The notes below the pieces were generated by a model that had not been told where the DNA came from, did no database searches, and worked only from the letters and a program-made list of their open reading frames with translations. A stretch of 5,143 nucleotides of DNA from Planctomycetota bacterium (GTDB lineage: Bacteria > Planctomycetota > Planctomycetia > Pirellulales > Pirellulaceae), in NCBI GenBank assembly GCA_026692885.1, contig JAPLNJ010000096.1, positions 1 through 5,143 of the forward strand, read 5' to 3'. This document shows positions 1 to 5,143 of this stretch, one piece after another. Numbering within the stretch: the first letter of the stretch is position 1; each line of letters begins with the position of its first letter. Both the position numbers and the translations under genes were made by a program.

Positions 1-1786
1 GCATGGGCCGGCGTACACGCGGTTCCTCCAAAACCCGCGATTGGTCGACACGGAGATCGCGAATCTCCTGGACGGTCCCCAGGGGCCAACGGACCTGCAA
101 GTTGCACGGACGCGTGTCGTCGCCGAGACCAAAGATCAGCACCGGTTGGTGACTGGCACAGTAGCTTGTCCCGCCCGCCAGTTCCTGCATCAGGCGTTTG
201 TTGCCTTGGGTTAAGGTCACTCGGGTTCCCACGCCGCGGCGGTTGCTGGTCCGGCCGATGAATCGCAGTTTCAGCCAATGTCCCCGCTGCGAATCGTTCC
301 GGAGCAACGCCAGTGGATCATTTTGATGGATCACGGCCAGGTCCAAGTCGCCATCATCGTCGTAATCGCAGGTGGCTACGGCGCGCCCCAGGAACTCCTG
401 TTGAAAGATCGCTCCACCTTGATCGCTGCCGTTGCGCCAGATCCGACCGTCAAAGCTGAACAGTTGCGGCCGCATCTTCCAAGCCTCGCCACGGTCTCGC
501 CAGTCGGCGATGTGACCATTGGTCACAAACAGATCTTCTTGACCATCCTGATTGAAGTCCGCCAGCACCGCGCCGAAGCCTAACTTTTCCACGCTTGGAC
601 GAGGCAGGCCGGTCGCCTGCGTGACGTCCCAGAACCCCTTTTCGCCCAGGTTGGCGTACAACGTATCGTTGTCGTCGGTGAAGTGAGTGATGTAGATGTC
701 CAGTAAACCCCTGTGGTCGTAGTCCCCGACGGCCACGCCCATGTTCGCCTGGGCGCGTCCGTTTCGTCCCAGCGCACAGCCCAGCAGCAAGGCGGATTCC
801 AGGAACTTGCCGTGGCCCTGATTCACAAACAGGTAGTTGGGTGTCACGTCATTCGCCACAAAGATATCGGGCAGCCCGTCGTTGTTGAAGTCGGCGATCG
901 CGACCCCCAAGGACTTGCCACCCGGATCGATCAGGCCCGACGCTTGGGGATCCGCCTGCCGGAAGGTGCCGTCGCCATTGTTGAAGTAACAGTCGTTCGT
1001 CTCCCCGGGCACCACGAACGGGATGCAGACGCCTGGCGATCCATCCGGATTCGGACACGGCGTGGGATGATAGGGATCGTACTTGACGTAGTTGCAGACG
1101 TACAGATCCAGGTAGCCATCCTGATCCAGATCGGCCCAGGCGGCACTGGCGCTCCAGACCGCGCGATCCCCGATGCCGGACGGGATGGTCACATCCTGGA
1201 AGGTCCCGTCACCTTGATTGCGGTACAGCGTGTTTCTGCCGACGTTGGTCACCAAGACGTCATCGAATCCATCGTCGTCGAAGTCACCGACAGCGATACC
1301 ATGGCTGAAGCCGCGATCTCTGCAGCCGGTGAACTCGGTGACGTCCTCGAACGTGCCGTCGCCCCGATTGCGGTAAAGTCGGTCGAGTGGCCGCTCGTTT
1401 TCGCGCTCTGGCGGTGGGGCGGGATCACCGCCCTGCGCGACAAACAGATCCCAATGGCCATCGTTGTCATAGTCCAACCAGCCGCACCCGCCCGCCGTCG
1501 ACAGGACCATCAATTGCCGAGCGTCGTCGCCATTGTCGAAGCGGAAGTGGATGCCCGCAGCTTCGTGGACATCAAGGAAGAGAGGAAAGCGGATCGTGGC
1601 AAGTGAGGCCGGAGCGGCAGTCAGCGGACGATTTGGGTTAAGTCGCAGCTGGGTGGAACGTGGGCCGGAGGAAGGCTGCGGCGGGGTAGGTTCGGACCGC
1701 GTCCTACGAGAACACGCTCCCAGACTCATCAGAACGCAGAGTCCCAGAACCATCCCGCAAGCGTGTCTCGCCATCGTCGATCTCAT
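1..1786 (-). CDS. CRTAC1-family lipoprotein with FG-GAP/VCBS repeats and UnbV/ASPIC domain (3' end cut by window edge)
   Basis: The frame is open from 1786 to base 1, giving 595 residues without a stop. Residues 1-25 form a lipoprotein signal peptide ending in the lipobox LGAC, so Cys25 should be lipidated and the protein anchored outside the cytoplasm. Seven DxDxDG-type calcium-binding loops follow at about residues 105, 168, 219, 299, 355, 410 and 474, as in FG-GAP/VCBS beta-propeller blades, several of them trailed by YRNxGDGTF-like strands. The fifth (DYDHRGLLD) has lost the DG pair and may bind calcium poorly. From about residue 515 comes a UnbV/ASPIC domain with GVGTRV, ELAGGTSY, FGLGDD and VRWPLGTVQ. 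Only a few C-terminal residues are probably missing. A second in-frame ATG at 1774 would also give a workable signal peptide; neither has a strong ribosome binding site. Family members are extracellular, probably adhesive or ligand-binding; no enzymatic role is shown. The gene lies 102 bases after the DUF1559 gene. Confidence 0.93.
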   Translation of the reverse strand, partial: MRSTMARHACGMVLGLCVLMSLGACSRRTRSEPTPPQPSSGPRSTQLRLNPNRPLTAAPASLATIRFPLFLDVHEAAGIHFRFDNGDDARQLMVLSTAGGCGWLDYDNDGHWDLFVAQGGDPAPPPERENERPLDRLYRNRGDGTFEDVTEFTGCRDRGFSHGIAVGDFDDDGFDDVLVTNVGRNTLYRNQGDGTFQDVTIPSGIGDRAVWSASAAWADLDQDGYLDLYVCNYVKYDPYHPTPCPNPDGSPGVCIPFVVPGETNDCYFNNGDGTFRQADPQASGLIDPGGKSLGVAIADFNNDGLPDIFVANDVTPNYLFVNQGHGKFLESALLLGCALGRNGRAQANMGVAVGDYDHRGLLDIYITHFTDDNDTLYANLGEKGFWDVTQATGLPRPSVEKLGFGAVLADFNQDGQEDLFVTNGHIADWRDRGEAWKMRPQLFSFDGRIWRNGSDQGGAIFQQEFLGRAVATCDYDDDGDLDLAVIHQNDPLALLRNDSQRGHWLKLRFIGRTSNRRGVGTRVTLTQGNKRLMQELAGGTSYCASHQPVLIFGLGDDTRPCNLQVRWPLGTVQEIRDLRVDQSRVLEEPRVRRPM

Positions 1787-1888
1787 TCGCCCCGCAGCGA
1801 AGAGCACGCGCTCATCCAAGTCACGTGATAGACCATCGCGGCGGAGGGCGACCAACACGCCCCCAGCTTGAGCCGAACAGGTCTTTGA

Positions 1889-2799
1889 TCAGTAGCTCGG
1901 CACCGCTTCTCCGCCGCTCGCCGTGGCCAGCGCTCGCCGAGTGTTCGGGTCGAGGCTATCGACCAGGAATTTCACCGCACCGTCTGCCATCACGGCGTGG
2001 GCACCACTCGGATGCGCACTGCTCCAGCCAGCACAACGACAGTCGTTGTCGTCATTGATTCGGGCTAGGTTCAGCGGCTTGTCCAATGAGTCCACGGCGG
2101 CAATGGAACTGATCCACATCGCGCGGTGCTTGGTTTCCCCTTTGCTGTGGGTCGCGTGCCCAGGTCCCTTACGCCAGTGATGGTTCTCGAAGACCGCAAT
2201 CGTGGTTCCTGTGCCATCCGTGATGTCGGCCATGGTCGTCGCACCCGAGACCCAGAAGACTCCACTGGCAGTTAGTCCGTCCGGGCGCCGCGCATCCCGC
2301 CAATTCCACCGTTGCCGTGACTATAGTCAGGCGTTTGGTCCACTTCGGTGATGGGTGGCTGCGGATTGCTGGGACACAACAAGCCACCGATGATTGCCAT
2401 GCGGGCCACTATGTTGGCCGGAGCGTCGATACCATCCCAAACGCTGCCGTTACTGCCGGAGCTGAAATCCATCTGGTCAAACAGCATTTGCTGTTCCATG
2501 TAGGGCAGGGCCTGGGCAATCCAGGACATGCTGCCGTTCCCAAAGGTCACGTGATCTCGATTGATGGGAAATCGCTTGCTTGAGTCGTGATAGTTCTGGA
2601 TCGCCAGACCGATTTGCTTCATGTTGTTGCCGCAACTGGTCCGACGAGAAGCCTCGCGCGCTGCCTGAATGGCTGGGAGCAGCAAGGCCACAAGGATACC
2701 GATGATGGCAATCACCACCAACAACTCAACCAGAGTAAAACCGGACCCGGGTCGGGAGGCAGGCCGCGGAGTGCATCGGGAAACGCTTGCAATTACCAT
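1889..2799 (-). pseudogene. DUF1559 pseudopilin-like protein, interrupted by a one-base frameshift
   Basis: Two minus-strand frames together encode one DUF1559 protein of about 303 residues. The 5' part (2799 to 2272) has a type IV pilin-like signal: a 20-residue leader ending in Gly20, then FTLVELLVVIAIIGILVALL with Glu25 at mature +5, and AIQAAREASRRTSC. It continues with NNMKQIGLAIQNYHD and LCPSNPQ, then stops at TAA (2272-2274) just after RTD. The +1-base frame resumes directly with TASGVFW, MADITDGTGTT, NHHW, GWSSAHPSGAHAVMADGAVKF and a typical C-terminus ending AVPSY (stop 1889-1891). One extra base in the TAACT stretch would give RTDYTASGVFW, and RTDY is usual for the family at this place, as I recall it. 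The ATG at 2233 lies inside a conserved motif and is not a real start. Members are probably processed at Gly|Phe and exported; their function is not established. Either a true pseudogene or a sequencing error is possible. Confidence 0.88.
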
Positions 2800-2806
2800 T
2801 GAATGA

Positions 2807-2811
2807 CTCTC
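2807..2811 (-). promoter_or_regulatory. Possible ribosome binding site (GAGAG) of the DUF1559 gene
   Basis: GAGAG on the minus strand lies 7 bases before the ATG at 2799. It supports starting the DUF1559 protein there (MVIASVSR...) instead of at an upstream TTG at 2913, which would add 38 residues encoded by the structured repeat. Shine-Dalgarno signals are often weak in planctomycetes, so this is modest support. Confidence 0.4.
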
Positions 2812-2838
2812 AATAAAAGGAAGGAACGATCTGGCCTG

Positions 2839-2912
2839 TGAGGGCGAGGCTCCTGCCGAGCCGCATTCGGCAAACCCGGATGCTTCACGGCTCCGCGGGA
2901 ACGTCGCCCTCA
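2839..2912. repeat. 74-base cloverleaf-like palindromic element, probably a dispersed repeat
   Basis: The ends TGAGGGCGA (2839-2847) and TCGCCCTCA (2904-2912) are perfect 9-base inverted repeats. Between them lie three hairpins in series. The first is GGCTC/GAGCC (2848-2852 with 2858-2862, 5-base loop). The second is an 8-pair stem with one G-T wobble (2863-2870 with 2876-2883, 5-base loop). The third is weaker: TTC/GAA plus CG/CG around one mismatch (2884-2901). The first hairpin abuts the outer stem and the second abuts the first. An alternative pairing, TCCGCGGG (2892-2899) with CCCGCGGA (2923-2930), would compete with the third hairpin. Minus-strand translation of the core reads GSAGASPS, a peptide I recall from many spurious planctomycete ORFs. 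The element sits in the leader of the DUF1559 gene and may affect the transcript, which is inference. Confidence 0.7.
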
Positions 2913-2962
2913 AAAAGGCATACCCGCGGAAGTTACCAACTGGGATGCGGCACTAGTCGCAG

Positions 2963-3388
2963 CTATTGAATATCGATCACAATCACGTCGTTGGAATCCT
3001 TGACTTCCACTTCCTTAGGCGATGTGGCAGCGTTCATAAAGTCCTGCGGGAAGGGGATTGCAGGCGGCTGCTTTCCAGGCTGATAGTCCTCCGGTCCTCT
3101 CACCACCTCCAGGACCACCTTATGCTTGCCTGCCACAGCTCCGTCGCGCCCATCAAGGCATTTCAGGACGAACTCCCCGCCAGCCTGCACCACTGCCGTT
3201 GAGGTCGGTAAAGCAGGGTCCACGGGGGTAAAGCTAATCCGGACGCCCGCCAACGGCTGACCGCCTTGGGTCAATTTCCCGTTGACAGCAAAAAGTTTTG
3301 CTGGCGGCTTTCCGCCACCGCATCCGGTGAACAACAGACAAACGCCAAGCAGGGAAACGATCCAATGACAGCGCATCGTGGTGGACAT
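2963..3388 (-). CDS. Small lipoprotein with transthyretin-like / carboxypeptidase regulatory-like domain
   Basis: The product has 141 residues. A short n-region (MSTTMRCHW), the hydrophobic stretch IVSLLGVCLLF and the lipobox FTGC give a lipoprotein signal with Cys23 as the modified residue, followed by GGGKPPAK. Residues 35-96 form a beta-sandwich of the transthyretin/CarboxypepD_reg type: VNGKLTQGGQPLAGVRISF, then a TPVDPALPTS segment, a GGEFVL strand, DGRDGAVAGKHKVVLEV, a proline-rich PAIPFPQDF segment and a VEVKDSNDVIVIDI final strand. This is the usual layout and length of the small planctomycete lipoproteins often found beside DUF1559 genes, and such a gene follows 163 bases downstream here. 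The domain is not catalytic; a structural or binding role at the membrane is inferred. Start 3388 is the first ATG of the frame; a second ATG at 3376 would leave a shorter but workable signal. Neither has a clear ribosome binding site. Confidence 0.92.
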   Translation of the reverse strand: MSTTMRCHWIVSLLGVCLLFTGCGGGKPPAKLFAVNGKLTQGGQPLAGVRISFTPVDPALPTSTAVVQAGGEFVLKCLDGRDGAVAGKHKVVLEVVRGPEDYQPGKQPPAIPFPQDFMNAATSPKEVEVKDSNDVIVIDIQ

Positions 3389-3521
3389 CGGCGTGGCTTT
3401 CGCGAAAAAGGAAGCCTGATCTCTTTGAAAACAAGAGAATTCGGGGGGGCTTCTTCAAAAGGAAGGAAACAGAGGCGGGCTTGAAGCCTGGGCAGGATAG
3501 CACGCCTTGGAACAAGCCGCA

Positions 3522-3550
3522 ATTTTACGCATTGGCGGCCAGGGCGTCAA
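3522..3550 (-). promoter_or_regulatory. Predicted sigma-70-like promoter for the small lipoprotein gene
   Basis: On the minus strand TTGACG (3550-3545) and TAAAAT (3527-3522) are separated by exactly 17 bases, close to the TTGACA/TATAAT consensus. It lies just after the stop of the TPR gene and points toward the lipoprotein gene. Transcription would begin near 3515, giving a leader of about 125 bases. That leader contains a run of seven C on the transcript strand (3444-3450) and a short inverted repeat TCTCTT/AAGAGA (3420-3425 with 3433-3438). The call rests on sequence match only. Confidence 0.42.
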
Positions 3551-3590
3551 TCTCTTGGAGTAGCTGAGGGGCAGATTTCCTGACCTCCGA

Positions 3591-4772
3591 TCAGTCGCCC
3601 AAACGGAAACGAAGTGCATCGGCCACCTGTCGATCACCGGACGCGGCTGCGTAAGCAGCGATTTTTTCGAGCAGTTCCTCCGAGGCCTCGGCCACATTCT
3701 GGAGCTTCGTGATCTGTTGTTCGATCTCCTTCCCGGTCAGTGCCAGCCGCGCTTGCCGTTCGGCTTCTGCGGGCCTTTCCAGGAGTCGCAGCGCATTGGC
3801 CAGCTCATGCCGGGCGCGCCAGTCGTAGGGCTGCGTGGCCAACGCGCGGCCGAAGGCTTCGCGGGCTTCCGCTGTCTCGGTACGTTCCAAGTGGTACAGA
3901 CCTTTGTATCGCCAGAAGCGATTGTCGCTTTCCGCTGCGGCCGGAGCCCTGGTCACGAGAGGGGCCAGGCCGGCCGTGTCCCCTGCCTCCGCGGTTCGCC
4001 TCAGATGAAAGGCGAGAACTTCCAGATTGTCGGGGAATCGCTGGAGATATTCGTTCAGCAACGTCAGATCACCCGCCTGGGATGCGAGCGGATTCGCGGC
4101 TTGCTCCTGCTGGCTGGGCACCATTGTCGCAAGGTGCAGGGCGCGCGCGACCAAGAACGGCTCGTAGTCGGGGCACGACTCCAGCCAGTGCGTGTTGATC
4201 GCCAACGCGTTCGAGAACACGAGCCAGTCCGCCCCAAACAGATAGACGTACGCTTCCGGGGGTTCGCTACGCGCATCGATCGCCCGGCGGATGCAGCGGA
4301 CCAGTTCCTGACGCTGGAGCGACATGGCGTAAAAGAAAATCAGCCGCGAATGGGCCCGGCTCGCGCGCGGTTCAATCCGCAGCAGGCGTTCGCAGGTCGC
4401 CACCGCTTCCAGCGGTTGGTTCAGTTCCTCGAACAGCAGACGCATTCGCTCCATCAGCGCGGGTACGGTTCGAGGATCTGAATCCGGCAGATGTCCCAAG
4501 CATTCCGCCGCCCGTCGCCAGTTCCGGTTGCCTTGAGCCGCTTGCGCGGCCAGCACCCATGCTAGTGCATGATCCGCGTCCCAACGGCACCAATCCGCGG
4601 TGAGCTGCTCCAGTTCGTCCCACCGCTTGGATTTCAACGCCTCGCGACACCGCGCCTCCAAGGCGGCACGACGGTGACCAATCCACCAACCGTGAACGGG
4701 CCAAGCCGTGGCCGCGATCAGCGTCGCGATGAGGAGCCCAAGGGACCAGAGCGTTCTCCTGGATGTGGTCAT
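3591..4772 (-). CDS. Membrane-anchored TPR-like repeat protein
   Basis: The product has 393 residues. It begins MTTSRRTLWS and has one hydrophobic helix at about residues 9-31 (LWSLGLLIATLIAATAWP), which acts as a membrane anchor or uncleaved signal; the Arg residues before it suggest the bulk lies outside the cytoplasm. The rest is alpha-helical with degenerate tetratricopeptide-like units. Clearer ones lie near residues 66-99, 103-136 (LNQPLEAVATCERLLRIEP) and 284-345 (AREAFGRALATQP, then ALRLLERPAEAERQARLAL). The C-terminus (350-393) is helical and may form a coiled coil. TPR arrays bind other proteins; the partner is unknown. No catalytic motif is visible. An in-frame stop lies ten codons before the ATG at 4772, which is the first start in the frame; its ribosome binding site is weak. 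It is the first gene of the same-strand cluster. TPR and CRTAC1 proteins are often encoded together in planctomycetes as I recall, so a shared envelope role is plausible but unproven. Confidence 0.88.
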   Translation of the reverse strand: MTTSRRTLWSLGLLIATLIAATAWPVHGWWIGHRRAALEARCREALKSKRWDELEQLTADWCRWDADHALAWVLAAQAAQGNRNWRRAAECLGHLPDSDPRTVPALMERMRLLFEELNQPLEAVATCERLLRIEPRASRAHSRLIFFYAMSLQRQELVRCIRRAIDARSEPPEAYVYLFGADWLVFSNALAINTHWLESCPDYEPFLVARALHLATMVPSQQEQAANPLASQAGDLTLLNEYLQRFPDNLEVLAFHLRRTAEAGDTAGLAPLVTRAPAAAESDNRFWRYKGLYHLERTETAEAREAFGRALATQPYDWRARHELANALRLLERPAEAERQARLALTGKEIEQQITKLQNVAEASEELLEKIAAYAAASGDRQVADALRFRLGD

Positions 4773-4788
4773 AAGCTGCTGCCCAGTT

Positions 4789-4817
4789 CCACAAGTCGAT
4801 CAACACGCCGCTGTCAA
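4789..4817 (-). promoter_or_regulatory. Weak candidate promoter for the TPR gene
   Basis: A perfect TTGACA lies on the minus strand at 4817-4812. Seventeen bases further is TTGTGG (4794-4789), a poor -10 match. The implied transcript start would be only about 10 bases before the ATG at 4772. Only the -35 box is good, so this is a weak call. Confidence 0.2.
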
Positions 4818-4997
4818 CCAGATAGTCCTCTCAGCACATGATATCGCTTCCCGCCGGTGTGGAACAGAGCCAACGCAGTGGCCTGACCCTAGGGCGATGC
4901 AAAGTTGGTCTTGACTGCGAAAAATGAACGGGTGCGTCAGGGTACAAATTGTTTCGCTCTAGGACGAATGTTTGTAGTGGAATCGGCAGTTAAACAC

Positions 4998-5116
4998 AGG
5001 GGCGTAGCCCCTTGGACAGGGGCTCCCGCCCCCGCCGAGCTGGCCTCGAATGGCACGAGGTTAAGCGTAAGCCATTGTCATTCCGGCAGTTCCCCCACCC
5101 GGGCTCGCCCCGGTGG
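4998..5116. repeat. Cluster of four hairpins, probable dispersed intergenic repeat
   Basis: Four inverted repeats lie in about 120 bases: AGGGGC/GCCCCT (4998-5003 with 5007-5012), GGGGC/GCCCC (5019-5023 with 5028-5032), CCTCG/CGAGG (5044-5048 with 5056-5060), and an 8-pair stem with one C-C mismatch and a CTCG loop (5095-5103 with 5108-5116). The core GGCTCCCGCC...GCCGAGC resembles GGCTCCTGCCGAGC in the element at 2848-2861. On the plus strand both cores translate to similar peptides (APAEL.S versus APAEPHS). I infer a related, perhaps longer or degraded, member of the same repeat family. It could instead be part of a transcript terminator region for a gene to the right. Confidence 0.5.
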
Positions 5117-5143
5117 AGAAAAGGTTTGGTAACCAGCAGCGGG

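Larger units (their letters stand above)
4773..5143. other. Gene-free stretch upstream of the TPR gene
   Basis: I see no convincing gene in these 371 bases. The short frames present lack recognisable domains, and the one at 4905-5132 is built largely from a structured repeat. The left part (4773-4990) has ordinary, less GC-rich sequence and should hold the promoter region of the TPR gene. The right part is the hairpin cluster listed separately. Whether another gene begins beyond 5143 cannot be seen. Confidence 0.6.

Noticed and set aside
713..1606. A 297-residue plus-strand open frame
   Set aside because: It lies opposite the CRTAC1-family gene and its repetitive Val/Ile-rich peptide is the antisense of the DxDxDG repeats. 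The minus-strand frame has clear domains and a signal peptide.
2268..2280. Programmed ribosomal frameshifting in the DUF1559 gene
   Set aside because: No slippery heptamer or downstream stimulatory structure is evident, and programmed frameshifting is not known to me for DUF1559. A mutation or sequencing error is simpler.
2839..2912. The cloverleaf-like element as a tRNA gene
   Set aside because: The length and layout recall a tRNA, but the outer stem has 9 pairs instead of 7, the arm order and spacing do not fit, and no TTCAA-type T-loop or D-loop consensus is present on either strand.
2913..2929. A terminator after the small lipoprotein gene (GGTATGCC followed by five T on the minus strand)
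   Set aside because: The possible stem has only two or three pairs with too small a loop, so the T run alone does not make a convincing terminator.
3479..3495. GGCTTGAAGCC inverted repeat after the TPR gene as a terminator
   Set aside because: The palindrome is nearly loopless and, when opened to a workable loop, leaves three pairs; no T run follows on the minus strand.
3717..4481. A 254-residue plus-strand open frame
   Set aside because: It is antisense to the TPR-like gene, has no recognisable domain, and arises from the GC-rich codon bias of the real gene.
4905..5132. A 75-residue plus-strand open frame near the right end
   Set aside because: More than half of it is the hairpin cluster, it has no recognisable domain, and its peptide resembles the translation of the other repeat. 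It is most likely non-coding.

Overview
The window most likely comes from a planctomycete (phylum Planctomycetota, probably a Pirellulales-type genome). The evidence is the combination of a DUF1559 pseudopilin-like protein (H-X9-DG C-terminal region), a short transthyretin-like lipoprotein of the kind very common in that phylum, a CRTAC1-family FG-GAP/UnbV lipoprotein, and structured intergenic elements that read as GSAGASPS-like peptides when translated. This is inferred from family knowledge; no marker gene such as rRNA is present.

All four supported genes lie on the minus strand, so transcription runs right to left. First is a membrane-anchored TPR-like protein (4772 to 3591). Next is a small lipoprotein (3388 to 2963), preceded by a plausible sigma-70-like promoter in the 202-base gap. 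Then comes a DUF1559 gene (2799 to 1889) that is broken by a one-base frameshift near 2273. Last is a CRTAC1-family lipoprotein (1786 to beyond the left edge), whose reading frame is still open at base 1. The gaps of about 100 to 200 bases make this a same-strand cluster rather than a tightly packed operon.

All four products carry an export or membrane-anchoring signal: one N-terminal transmembrane helix, two lipoboxes and one type IV pilin-like signal. The cluster therefore probably makes envelope or surface proteins. The DUF1559 gene next to a small transthyretin-like lipoprotein, and the TPR gene near a CRTAC1 gene, are pairings I recall from planctomycetes, but no pathway can be assigned.

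Two non-coding stretches stand out. The gap between the lipoprotein and DUF1559 genes holds a 74-base element (2839-2912) with perfect 9-base inverted ends enclosing three consecutive hairpins, a cloverleaf-like layout. The gene-free right end (4773-5143) carries a run of hairpins (4998-5116) whose core resembles that element, suggesting two members of a dispersed structured repeat family. I see no tRNA, rRNA, CRISPR array, transposase or complete mobile element.
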